Shown here: positions 56,544 through 64,000 of the stretch, in pieces
How positions within the stretch are numbered: the stretch's first letter is position 1
Layout: every line of letters starts with the position of its first letter
From: Xenorhabdus hominickii
GTDB lineage: Bacteria; Pseudomonadota; Gammaproteobacteria; Enterobacterales; Enterobacteriaceae
Reading direction: 5' to 3'
NCBI RefSeq assembly: GCF_002632725.1
Contig: NZ_NJAI01000002.1
Coordinates: forward strand, 58,774 to 122,773
DNA length: 64,000 bases
Notes under the pieces: model-generated
Databases searched by the model: none
What the model saw: only the letters and a program-made list of their open reading frames with translations
What the model was told of the DNA's origin: nothing
Program-made: the position numbers and the translations under genes

Positions 56544-56567
56544 CCCCCTGCGAATTTGGGCAGGGGG
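56544..56567. terminator. Terminator between dinB and pepD
   Basis: CCCCCTGC (56544-56551) and GCAGGGGG (56560-56567) form an 8-bp GC stem between the convergent genes. The flanking T-run is weak on both strands. Confidence 0.6.
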
Positions 56568-56574
56568 AGAAGCA

Positions 56575-58035
56575 TTATTCTTTTTCCGGAATGGATTTCA
56601 GAATAGCCGTTAACAATTGCCAATATTGACCAACACTCTTAATGTGAACTTTTTCGTCAGGAGAATGAGCGCCACGAATGGTCGGGCCGATGGAAACCAT
56701 GTCCATGTCAGGATAGGGTTTTTTGAACAATCCACATTCCAGACCTGCGTGGATTACCATAATGTTTGGTATTTTATCAAAGAGTTGCTGATAAGTTTCA
56801 CGAACTAAATGCATGACTGGAGAGTCGGCATCAGGCTGCCAGCCCGGATAATTGCCACTTGCTACTGTTTCTGCACCAGACAGTTTTGCTAAAGAATTCA
56901 GTATATCCACAACATAAGCTTTACCACTTTCGATCAGTGAACGGATCAGGCAAATAACTTCGACTTTATCCTCGTCCATTGTCACAACGCCTACGTTTAG
57001 CGAAGTTTCTACCACACCTTTAGCGACGTCACTCATACGGATAACACCATTAGGCATGGTATTAAGCATGGACAAGAAACGAGTTTGGCTATCCGTTGTT
57101 AGCGTTTGTGATGATGTTTCGGTTTCATCCAATAAGAGAGTAAGGTTGGTTTCAACGACAGCGTATTCGGTTTTCAATGTTTCCAGATAGCTATCTTTCA
57201 ACTGATGCAATTTCTCAAGTTTATCAGCAGGGATCGCTATCACGGTGGAGCCTTCACGAGGAATGGCATTGCGTAGCGTTCCACCTTGAAGATGAATCAA
57301 TTTTAGGTTCAGTTCATTTGCATATGCTGAGAGGAAACGAGCCAGTAATTTGTTGGCATTGCCCAGCCCCAAGTGGATATCACCGCCAGAATGCCCTCCC
57401 TTTAAGCCTTTAATTGTCAGTTGCAGGGTTTTGTAGCCAGCAGGAAGAGTTTCACGGGATAATGGCAGGGTTGTAGTAAAATCAATGCCGCCAGCACAGC
57501 CCATGTAAATTTCACCTTCTTCTTCTGAATCGGTATTGATCAGAATATCAGCTTGCAACCAGCCAGATTTCAGGCCAAATGCGCCATCCATACCGGCTTC
57601 TTCAGTCATGGTCAGTAAAACTTCCAATGGGCCGTGTTTGACAGATTCGTCGGCCAATACCGCCAAAGCGGAAGCCATGCCGATACCGTTATCAGAACCC
57701 AGAGTGGTACCATCAGCTGTGACCCAATCGCCATCGATATAAGGACGGATAGGATCTTTTTTGAAATCGTGTTGGGTATCGTTATTTTTTTGTGGAACCA
57801 TATCAAGGTGTGCTTGAAGTACGACAACTTTACGATTTTCCATACCTTTTGAAGCGAGTTTTCTGATCAGAATATTGCCGACTTCATCCCGCTCTACATA
57901 GAAATCTTTGCTTTTCGCCCACTCAATAATATGGGATGCAAGTGCTTCTTCATGATAAGAAGGATGAGGAATAGAACAAATTTGGGCGAAAATATCCCAT
58001 AATGGTTGAGGGGATAATGTTGATAGTTCGGACAC
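56575..58035 (-). CDS. pepD: Cytosolic non-specific dipeptidase (aminoacyl-histidine dipeptidase)
   Basis: A 486-residue M20 metallopeptidase cleaving a broad range of dipeptides. Metal-site motifs are VVLQAHLDMVPQ, TLGSDNGIGMA, the catalytic MTEEAGMDGAFGL, INTDSEEEGEI and the late HAGLECGLF. The GGHSGGDIHLGLGNANKLLA stretch belongs to the dimerisation (lid) domain. Length equals E. coli PepD (485). It is divergent from gpt, as in E. coli. Confidence 0.96.
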   Translation of the reverse strand: MSELSTLSPQPLWDIFAQICSIPHPSYHEEALASHIIEWAKSKDFYVERDEVGNILIRKLASKGMENRKVVVLQAHLDMVPQKNNDTQHDFKKDPIRPYIDGDWVTADGTTLGSDNGIGMASALAVLADESVKHGPLEVLLTMTEEAGMDGAFGLKSGWLQADILINTDSEEEGEIYMGCAGGIDFTTTLPLSRETLPAGYKTLQLTIKGLKGGHSGGDIHLGLGNANKLLARFLSAYANELNLKLIHLQGGTLRNAIPREGSTVIAIPADKLEKLHQLKDSYLETLKTEYAVVETNLTLLLDETETSSQTLTTDSQTRFLSMLNTMPNGVIRMSDVAKGVVETSLNVGVVTMDEDKVEVICLIRSLIESGKAYVVDILNSLAKLSGAETVASGNYPGWQPDADSPVMHLVRETYQQLFDKIPNIMVIHAGLECGLFKKPYPDMDMVSIGPTIRGAHSPDEKVHIKSVGQYWQLLTAILKSIPEKE

Positions 58036-58298
58036 GGCGAATCTCCTGTAACTACATCTTGATAAGAAGAAAAAGGTAATGTTTGACGCATTGAGGAACG
58101 TTTGTCATGTTGCGTTGACTCAATGTCCATGCCATGCTTGAGAATACCATTTTATTGCCTACAATGTGCAGTCAGAATGAGGCGTTACCTTGTTTTTGCT
58201 GGTTTTTGTCTGTTCAAATCACTATAATCTCGCGCAACCTTTTTTCCGCAAAAAAACGCTTTTCTGAAATATTCTTTTTGTCTCCAGGATCAAATTTT

Positions 58299-58754
58299 AT
58301 GAGTGAAAAATATGTTGTAACGTGGGATATGTTGCAAATACATGCCCGTCAATTGGCGCAACGTTTACTTCCAGTCGAACAGTGGAAAGGCATTATTGCT
58401 GTTAGCCGTGGTGGTCTTGTGCCTGGTGCATTGCTGGCTCGTGAGTTGGGAATTCGTCATGTAGATACGGTTTGTATTTCCAGCTATGATCATGATAATC
58501 GGCGCGAATTAAATGTATTGAAAAAAGCGGAAGGTGACGGTGAAGGTTTCATCGTTGTTGACGATCTCGTCGACACCGGAGGTACTGCGCAGGCAATCCG
58601 TGAAATGTACCCGAAAGCCCATTTTGTAACGATTTTTGCAAAACCAGCCGGTCGACCTCTTGTGGATGATTATATCGTTGATATTCCACAAAATACATGG
58701 ATTGAACAGCCATGGGATATGGGCGTAATGTTTGTTCCACCTATTTGTAATTAA
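58299..58754 (+). CDS. gpt: Xanthine-guanine phosphoribosyltransferase
   Basis: A 151-residue purine-salvage enzyme converting guanine and xanthine (and hypoxanthine weakly) with PRPP to nucleotides. The PRPP-binding motif is [14 protein letters not shown] (about 84-97), and [16 protein letters not shown] is the N-terminal loop. I start it at [11 protein letters not shown] (58299), matching E. coli Gpt (152 residues), with TCTCCAGGATCAAATTTT upstream. The longer frame from 58134 has no support. It lies 22 bp before frsA. Confidence 0.96.
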   Translation: MSEKYVVTWDMLQIHARQLAQRLLPVEQWKGIIAVSRGGLVPGALLARELGIRHVDTVCISSYDHDNRRELNVLKKAEGDGEGFIVVDDLVDTGGTAQAIREMYPKAHFVTIFAKPAGRPLVDDYIVDIPQNTWIEQPWDMGVMFVPPICN

Positions 58755-58776
58755 TCCGTAAGATTTTTCTTTTGTC

Positions 58777-60024
58777 ATGACTAAACAAAACCTTTCAGAA
58801 TCGTTGTTTAAGCCTCGGTTTAAACATCGGGAAACCTCCACACTGGTTAAATACACTTGCCCACAGTCTGTAACTGCCAGTGATAGTGTGCTTGGTGGGG
58901 AGCCTCGTGAGCGTTGGTATCGGATGATTAATTGGCTCGCTTGGATCTGGAGGGGGATCAATCCGCTGGAAATTCAAGATGTTCTCAGCAGGATTTCCGT
59001 GACAGATGCCGAGCGCAGTGTTGACCATTTATTAGATACTGTGATTGGCTATCGTAAAGGAAACTGGGCATTTGAGTGGTCGCAGCAGGCAATGCACTGG
59101 CAACAGGAAGCATTGCGTGCTGAAAAGACGGAAAAAGCCGGCGAATACTGGTTAAAGGCGGCCACATTATACAGTATTGCCGCTTATCCTCATTTGCGCG
59201 GTGATGAACTGGCTGATCAGGCGAGTGTGTTGGCCAATAAAGCCTATGAAAATGCAGCGCATTTTTCTGACTATCAGTTGAAAAAACTGGAATTTCAATT
59301 GGAAGGAGGCAAAAGTGTAACGGGCTTATTGCATATCCCTGCTCAGGCTCAGGGGCCTTGTCCAACGATATTAGTCTGTGCCAGCCTTGATAATGTACAA
59401 AGTGATTGTTGGCGGTTATTTCGCGAACATTTTTCGACTCTCGGCTTTGCTATGTTAACGGTGGATATACCTTCAGTGGGTTATTCCGCCAAGTTTACAT
59501 TGACGCAGGATACTTGCGCACTTCATCAACAAGTTTTGCAACAATTGGATAGTGTACCGTGGATTGACCATACCTCTGTCGGTGTGTTTGGTTTTCGCTT
59601 TGGTGCCAATATCGCTGTCCGGCTAGCCTACTTAGAGCCAAAACTCATCAAGGGGGTGGCAGTGATTGGGCCGATTGTTCATGAATTACTGCATGATGAA
59701 AAACTACAGCAGAAAATCCCGTCAATGTATCTCGATGTACTTGCCAGCCGTTTAGGTATTTACCACGTTGATGAAGAGAGACTACGCTCAGAATTGATTT
59801 GTTACTCGCTGAAAAATCAAGGTTTGCTAGGGCGCCGCTGCACTGTTCCTATGTTTTCTGCGTATTGGGAAGACGATATTTTCAGTCCCAGAAAAGATTC
59901 GAGGTTGATTGCCATGTCATCAATGGATGGTTCGTTACGGGCAATTCCTTCTAAGTCAATTTATGGTGGATTCAATAAGGCTTTACATGAAATAAGTGTA
60001 TGGCTGAAAGATAAAGTTGTATAA
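58777..60024 (+). CDS. frsA: Esterase-like fermentation/respiration switch protein FrsA
   Basis: A 415-residue alpha/beta-hydrolase-fold protein of the DUF1100/FrsA family, starting MTKQNLSESLFKPRFKHRET. The region that would hold the nucleophile elbow reads VGVFGFRFGANIAVRLAY, with Arg in place of Ser, as in other FrsA proteins. E. coli FrsA was reported to bind glucose-specific IIA; its catalytic role is disputed. It follows gpt closely and precedes crl, the conserved order. Confidence 0.93.
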   Translation: MTKQNLSESLFKPRFKHRETSTLVKYTCPQSVTASDSVLGGEPRERWYRMINWLAWIWRGINPLEIQDVLSRISVTDAERSVDHLLDTVIGYRKGNWAFEWSQQAMHWQQEALRAEKTEKAGEYWLKAATLYSIAAYPHLRGDELADQASVLANKAYENAAHFSDYQLKKLEFQLEGGKSVTGLLHIPAQAQGPCPTILVCASLDNVQSDCWRLFREHFSTLGFAMLTVDIPSVGYSAKFTLTQDTCALHQQVLQQLDSVPWIDHTSVGVFGFRFGANIAVRLAYLEPKLIKGVAVIGPIVHELLHDEKLQQKIPSMYLDVLASRLGIYHVDEERLRSELICYSLKNQGLLGRRCTVPMFSAYWEDDIFSPRKDSRLIAMSSMDGSLRAIPSKSIYGGFNKALHEISVWLKDKVV

Positions 60025-60096
60025 AGTAAAATTTATCACTTGATATTTTTTAATCATTTGATACAAAGGTGTTTCTGTATATAAGGAGACCTTTGT

Positions 60097-60498
60097 ATGA
60101 CTTTATCTGCAAGTTATTCTAAAAATAGGTTGTTAAAGAATTTTTCTGCACTAGGGCCGTATGTACGTGAATTAAAATGCCAACATGGTTATTTTTTCTT
60201 TGACTGCTTAGCGGTTTGTGTCAGTGCAAAAGTGGAACCAGAAAAACGAGAGTTTTGGGGATGGTGGCTGGAATTAGAGGCACAGGAACAGGGTTTTGTT
60301 TATAACTATCAGATAGGTTTATTTGATAAGAATGGTGAATGGCGTGCTATGAGTATCAAAAAAATGGCTGATCTCGAGCATCTTGAATCAACTTTGCAGA
60401 CATTTCACAAACGTCTGGCCGATTCTTTTGATACCCTCAAGCTTACGTTAACTCCATCTGAACACACTATCACCCTTAAGACTCAGACTATGGCATGA
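60097..60498 (+). CDS. crl: Sigma factor-binding protein Crl
   Basis: A 133-residue cytosolic protein with the Crl signatures YSKNRLLKNFSALGPYVRE and CQHGYFFFDCLAVCVSAKVE, then EKREFWGWWLELEAQEQGF. Crl binds RpoS and promotes its assembly with core polymerase, boosting stationary-phase genes. TATAAGGAGACCTTTGT gives a strong ribosome site. It lies between frsA and proB; phoE, which separates crl from proB in E. coli, is absent. Confidence 0.95.
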   Translation: MTLSASYSKNRLLKNFSALGPYVRELKCQHGYFFFDCLAVCVSAKVEPEKREFWGWWLELEAQEQGFVYNYQIGLFDKNGEWRAMSIKKMADLEHLESTLQTFHKRLADSFDTLKLTLTPSEHTITLKTQTMA

Positions 60499-60527
60499 AT
60501 TTGTTCTAAGCCTCTTTTTTAAATTTT

Positions 60528-60551
60528 GCGTTATGTCAGTTGGCATAACGC
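60528..60551 (+). terminator. Hairpin after crl
   Basis: GCGTTATG (60528-60535) and CATAACGC (60544-60551) form an 8-bp stem with an 8-nt loop, 29 bp after the crl stop. The T-run is weak (CTTCTC). Confidence 0.55.
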
Positions 60552-60679
60552 TTCTCACCTGTTAAAACTGACTACGGTTTTCTTAAACTTATTGCTTTTT
60601 TAAACCTATTGGTTTTTTAAACGTATTGCAATTTTTTAAATTGCATATTGTGTTTCACATTAATTGTAATGGCAGAAAT

Positions 60680-61786
60680 ATGATGAATGGCAGCCAAACG
60701 TTGGTTGTGAAACTGGGGACGAGTGTATTGACTGGTGGCTCTCGTCGTTTGAATCGTGCTCATATTGTGGAACTGGTTCGCCAGTGTGCTCAACAGCATG
60801 AAAAAGGCCACCGCGTTATTATTGTGACTTCTGGCGCTATTGCGGCAGGGCGTGAGCATCTGGGCTATCCTGAGCTCCCAGATACAATTGCTTCAAAACA
60901 GTTGCTGGCAGCGGTTGGGCAAAGTCGTTTGATTCAACTGTGGGAACAACTTTTTTCGATTTACGGTATCCATGTCGGACAAATGTTGCTGAGCCGTGCA
61001 GACTTGGAAGATCGTGAACGTTTTTTGAATGCAAGGGATACGCTTCAAGCATTACTGGATAATCATATTATTCCTGTCATTAATGAAAACGATGCAGTTG
61101 CGACAGCAGAGATTAAAGTTGGTGATAATGATAACCTTTCTGCGTTAGCGGCTATTTTAGGCAGTGCAGATAAATTATTGCTCTTGACAGATATCGAAGG
61201 ACTTTATACCGCGGATCCTCGTAGTAACTCTGATGCAAAATTGATCGCTGAAGTACATGACATCAGCGATGAACTTAAAATGATGGCTGGGGAAAGTGTT
61301 TCAGGTCTGGGCACGGGAGGAATGGCAACAAAACTCCAGGCTGCGGGAATCGCTGGGCGTGCAGGAATCGATGTCATCATCGCCGCTGGCAATAAACAGA
61401 ACGTTATTGCCGATGTGATTGAAGGAAAATCGGTGGGGACACGTTTTCATGGGTTGATTAGCCCGATGGAAAACCGTAAACGCTGGATCTTTGGTGCTCC
61501 TCTTGCCGGGGAAATTGTTGTCGATCATGGTGCAGAAGCTGCCATTCTTGAGAAAGGAAGTTCTTTACTACCAAAAGGGATCAAAAGCGTTAAAGGTGAT
61601 TTTTCCCGTGGTGAAGTAATCCGCATTAGCAGCCTGTCTGGTAAGGATTTGGCTCATGGCGTATGTCGTTACAATAGCGATGCTTTACGTCTGATTGCTG
61701 GTCAGCATTCACAGCACATTAACCAGATACTGGGTTATGAACATGGGGCTGTTGCGGTTCACCGTGACGACCTGATCGTAAATTAA
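60680..61786 (+). CDS. proB: Glutamate 5-kinase
   Basis: A 368-residue enzyme for the first step of proline synthesis (glutamate + ATP to glutamyl-5-phosphate). It has an amino-acid-kinase domain ([56 protein letters not shown]) and a C-terminal PUA domain (about 275-360). Feedback inhibition by proline is expected for the family. I start it at [10 protein letters not shown] (60680), close to E. coli ProB (367); the frame from 60626 is unsupported. It is followed by proA after 25 bp. Confidence 0.96.
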   Translation: MMNGSQTLVVKLGTSVLTGGSRRLNRAHIVELVRQCAQQHEKGHRVIIVTSGAIAAGREHLGYPELPDTIASKQLLAAVGQSRLIQLWEQLFSIYGIHVGQMLLSRADLEDRERFLNARDTLQALLDNHIIPVINENDAVATAEIKVGDNDNLSALAAILGSADKLLLLTDIEGLYTADPRSNSDAKLIAEVHDISDELKMMAGESVSGLGTGGMATKLQAAGIAGRAGIDVIIAAGNKQNVIADVIEGKSVGTRFHGLISPMENRKRWIFGAPLAGEIVVDHGAEAAILEKGSSLLPKGIKSVKGDFSRGEVIRISSLSGKDLAHGVCRYNSDALRLIAGQHSQHINQILGYEHGAVAVHRDDLIVN

Positions 61787-61811
61787 TTGATCGTGAATTA
61801 AGGATTCCACC

Positions 61812-63065
61812 ATGCTAGAGCAGATGGGAAAAGCAGCCAAATCAGCATCATGGCAGTTGGCGCAATTAAGTACTAGCCAGAAAAATCAGGCATTGAATCA
61901 TATTGCTGATTTACTGGAGACAGAAACAGACGTGATCCTTGCTGCCAATCAGCAAGACATGAATCAGGCCCGTGAACAGGGAATGAGTGAAGCATTGCTT
62001 GATCGGTTATTGCTAACTCCTGAGCGACTGAATGCCATCGCCAATGACGTGCGTCAGGTCTGTCGGTTGGCAGATCCTGTTGGGCAGGTCATGGATGGAC
62101 AAGTATTGGATAGTGGATTGCAATTAAGTCGCCGCCGTGTTCCTTTGGGAGTCATTGGCGTGATTTATGAAGCTCGTCCTAATGTCACCATTGATGTTGC
62201 ATCATTGTGCTTGAAAACAGGTAACGCGGTGATACTGCGCGGTGGTAAAGAAACTCACCATACCAATCAGGCTATGGTTAAAGTTATTCAGCAGGCACTG
62301 CAACAAAGCGGTTTACCCTCATCTGCCGTTCAGGCTATCAATAAGCCAGATCGCGAGTTGGTGGCTGAGTTGCTGAAAATGGATCGCTATGTTGATATGT
62401 TGATCCCTCGAGGTGGTGCTGGCTTACATAAACTTTGTCGTGAACAATCGACCATACCCGTGATTACTGGTGGCATTGGTGTTTGTCATACGTTTGTAGA
62501 TGAAAACATCAATGTTGAAAAAGCATTGGAAGTTATCACTAATGCGAAGGTTCAGCGACCGAGCGCGTGTAATTCTCTGGAAACTTTGTTGGTACATGAA
62601 AAAATTGCGGGTGATTTTCTGCCAGTGTTGAGTATCAGAATGAAAGAGCAGGGAGTGACATTGCATGCGAGCGCATTAGCGATGGAGTTGCTGAAAGGTG
62701 GCCCTGCAACCGTCGTCGAAGTTGCAGAAGAAGATTACTGTGATGAATGGTTGTCTTTAGATATGAATGTCGAGATTGTCAGCGATATCGATCAGGCTAT
62801 TGAGCATATCCGCACTTATGGTACTGCCCATTCTGACGCTATTTTGACTGAATCTTTACAGCAGGCTGATTACTTTGTACGTCATGTGGATTCAGCTGCC
62901 GTATATGTTAATGCAAGTACTCGCTTTACTGATGGTGGCCAATTTGCTTTGGGAGCTGAAGTGGCGGTCAGCACTCAAAAATTACACTCAAGAGGCCCGA
63001 TGGGGTTAGATGCGTTGACAACGTATAAATGGATTGGTTATGGCGATTATTTACCCCGCCGTTAA
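61812..63065 (+). CDS. proA: Gamma-glutamyl phosphate reductase
   Basis: A 417-residue aldehyde-dehydrogenase-fold enzyme reducing glutamyl-5-phosphate to the semialdehyde, which cyclises to the ProC substrate. The active-site Cys lies in [14 protein letters not shown]. Other landmarks are [32 protein letters not shown] and the C-terminal [15 protein letters not shown]. Length equals E. coli ProA (417). TAAGGATTCCACC precedes the ATG. proB and proA form an operon closed by a terminator at 63103. Confidence 0.97.
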   Translation: MLEQMGKAAKSASWQLAQLSTSQKNQALNHIADLLETETDVILAANQQDMNQAREQGMSEALLDRLLLTPERLNAIANDVRQVCRLADPVGQVMDGQVLDSGLQLSRRRVPLGVIGVIYEARPNVTIDVASLCLKTGNAVILRGGKETHHTNQAMVKVIQQALQQSGLPSSAVQAINKPDRELVAELLKMDRYVDMLIPRGGAGLHKLCREQSTIPVITGGIGVCHTFVDENINVEKALEVITNAKVQRPSACNSLETLLVHEKIAGDFLPVLSIRMKEQGVTLHASALAMELLKGGPATVVEVAEEDYCDEWLSLDMNVEIVSDIDQAIEHIRTYGTAHSDAILTESLQQADYFVRHVDSAAVYVNASTRFTDGGQFALGAEVAVSTQKLHSRGPMGLDALTTYKWIGYGDYLPRR

Positions 63066-63102
63066 TCATCCTATCTTAATTAGAATGTATTGAGCTATGT
63101 TG

Positions 63103-63134
63103 AGTCACTCTTGAAATTAAGAGTGGCTTTTTGT
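63103..63134 (+). terminator. Terminator of proBA
   Basis: AGTCACTCTT (63103-63112) and AAGAGTGGCT (63119-63128) form a 10-bp stem (one G-T pair) with a 6-nt loop, followed by a T-rich tail. Confidence 0.85.
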
Positions 63135-63149
63135 TTAATAAAAATGACT

Positions 63150-63165
63150 TTTACACTAATGTAAA
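63150..63165. promoter_or_regulatory. Inverted repeat upstream of aroL
   Basis: TTTACA-CTAA-TGTAAA is a short palindrome 64 bp before aroL. E. coli aroL is controlled by TyrR (TGTAAA-N6-TTTACA), but here the half-sites are in the opposite order, so TyrR binding is only a possibility. Confidence 0.3.
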
Positions 63166-63228
63166 TATTTAGTTACTATACTTCATGTTTACACTTTATT
63201 TTATATCCCCCTTCAGGAAGACAACGAA

Positions 63229-63759
63229 ATGAAACAAACTCTATTCATCGTAGGCGCACGAGGTGCAGGGAAGACGACAATAGGTAAGTTGTTGGCTGAA
63301 GCATTGTCGTATAAATTTGTTGACACTGATGAGCGTATCCAGACTTCCAGTGAAATGACCATTGCAAATCTTGTGGAACAGCATGGCTGGGAATATTTCA
63401 GAAAATATGAAAGCCAAACGTTGAAAGCGGTGAATCAGAATGAATGCGTTATTGCGACAGGCGGAGGAATGGTATTGTTGCCGGAAAATCGCCAGCATAT
63501 GCAACAAAATGGCATTGTGATTTATTTGCAAGTACCCGCAGACATTTTAGTCAAGCGATTATCCCTTAATCCAGAAAATTCGCAACGCCCTAGTCTGACA
63601 GGAAAATCCATTACAGAAGAAATTGAAGGGATACTGGCTGAAAGAGAACCATTATACCGTGAATGCGCAGATTTCATTGTCGATGCCAGTTTTGTGACAG
63701 AAGATATTGTATCTAGTATTAAATCTTACATTTTAAACTGGAAAAATAAAATAATTTAA
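63229..63759 (+). CDS. aroL: Shikimate kinase II
   Basis: A 176-residue kinase phosphorylating shikimate at O3 in aromatic amino-acid synthesis. Walker A is GARGAGKTT (9-17), the shikimate-binding Asp lies in FVDTDERIQ, and VIATGGGMVLL and RPSLTGK follow (lid Arg). It matches AroL better than AroK because of the DTDERIQ and NRQHMQQNGIVIYL segments. TTCAGGAAGACAACGAA precedes the ATG. It is monocistronic, with the aas start 123 bp downstream. Confidence 0.9.
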   Translation: MKQTLFIVGARGAGKTTIGKLLAEALSYKFVDTDERIQTSSEMTIANLVEQHGWEYFRKYESQTLKAVNQNECVIATGGGMVLLPENRQHMQQNGIVIYLQVPADILVKRLSLNPENSQRPSLTGKSITEEIEGILAEREPLYRECADFIVDASFVTEDIVSSIKSYILNWKNKII

Positions 63760-63882
63760 TATATTCAGGTATTTTGAATTTATTTTTTATATCGCGGGAA
63801 AATCTTATATATCAGGCTGCTTATACAACTTATAGTATCATTCTACTCACTCACTTTAATTTTATTTAATTATATTTGAGAT

Positions 63883-64000
63883 ATGGATATGCTCTTAAAC
63901 TTTATACGGTTACTTGTTCGTCTACTCTTCAGGGTCACAGTAGAAGGTGATGATAAGCAGCTCAATCACCCCAGATGTATTATTACACCCAATCATATTT
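63883..64000 (+). CDS. aas: Acyltransferase/acyl-ACP synthetase Aas, N-terminal part (cut by window edge)
   Basis: Thirty-nine complete codons are visible, starting MDMLLNFIRLLVRLLFRVTV and reaching CIITPNHI, the beginning of the NHxS/HxxxxD acyltransferase motif. This aligns with the start of E. coli Aas (MLFSFFRNLCRVLYRV and ITPNHVS). Aas re-acylates lyso-phosphatidylethanolamine and activates fatty acids on ACP. The start could be Met1 (63883) or Met3 (63889); the second fits E. coli better. Only about 5% of the gene is in view, so a different PlsC-type protein is possible. Confidence 0.7.
   Translation, partial: MDMLLNFIRLLVRLLFRVTVEGDDKQLNHPRCIITPNHI

Noticed and set aside
63150..63165. 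TyrR box before aroL
   Set aside because: The half-sites are in the inverted order relative to TGTAAA-N6-TTTACA, so it is reported only as a palindrome.

Overview
This 64 kb window is chromosomal DNA of an enterobacterium, most likely Xenorhabdus or the closely related Photorhabdus (Morganellaceae). The base composition looks moderately AT-rich. The housekeeping proteins are close to, but clearly distinct from, their E. coli counterparts. The core blocks keep E. coli/Yersinia gene order (mltC-yggX-mutY-trmB-yggL-glsA-yggN; hemW-rdgB-yggT-proC-yggS; pilT-like; ruvX-yqgE-gshB-rsmE; fadE-gmhA-yafJ-yafK-nqrABCDEF-apbE-nqrM; dinB-pepD-gpt-frsA-crl-proBA). A dispersed intergenic repeat of the type I remember from these genera is also present. 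The genus is an inference; nothing here proves it.

Layout. 1-4.2 kb is a decayed accessory zone: the end of a broken MFS transporter gene, an intact SDR oxidoreductase, an IS630-type transposase split by an IS701-like fragment, an intact IS982-family element with a 7-bp target duplication, and a frameshifted PAAR (type VI spike tip) fragment. 4.0-8.3 kb holds the replication/integration end of a satellite-like integrative element: a cluster of short CCTCAC repeats, a zinc-finger/Toprim primase fused to a RepA-type helicase, an AlpA-like regulator and a P4-type tyrosine integrase beside the 3' end of a tRNA-Phe gene. 8.4-23.3 kb is the conserved block of cell-wall, DNA-repair, tRNA/rRNA-modification, proline, glutathione and haem-chaperone genes, with an orphan siderophore-binding protein under a large palindrome.

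23.6-28 kb is accessory: a short prepilin peptidase, an ECF41-type sigma factor divergent from a monooxygenase-like gene (both preceded by the same bipartite promoter, CCTGACAT and CGTC with 16 nt between TGACA and CGTC), and a periplasmic metallo-beta-lactamase-fold protein divergent from a LysR regulator. 28-30.4 kb is lysR-lysA. 30.4-43 kb carries fatty-acid oxidation (fadE), heptose synthesis (gmhA), yafJ, the peptidoglycan-Lpp amidase yafK/dpaA and the complete sodium-pumping NADH:quinone reductase operon with its maturation factors ApbE (FMN transfer) and NqrM.

43-55.4 kb is a second accessory insertion between nqrM and dinB, genes that I expect to be adjacent in relatives. It holds an iron-starvation sigma factor and a haem/iron TonB receptor, each with its own Fur-like box, a repeat-rich lipoprotein, a GNAT acetyltransferase, the betaine locus betIBA/betT with a perfect 20-bp BetI-type operator, and an AT-rich MFS exporter. 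55.4-64 kb returns to the core: dinB with an SOS box, pepD, gpt, frsA, crl, proB, proA, aroL and the first 39 codons of aas at the window edge.

No CRISPR array, rRNA or obvious secondary-metabolite cluster is present. The most interesting signals are the paired ECF41 promoters, the repeat cluster beside the satellite primase, and the FecI-type sigma factor that lacks both FecR and a receptor signalling domain.
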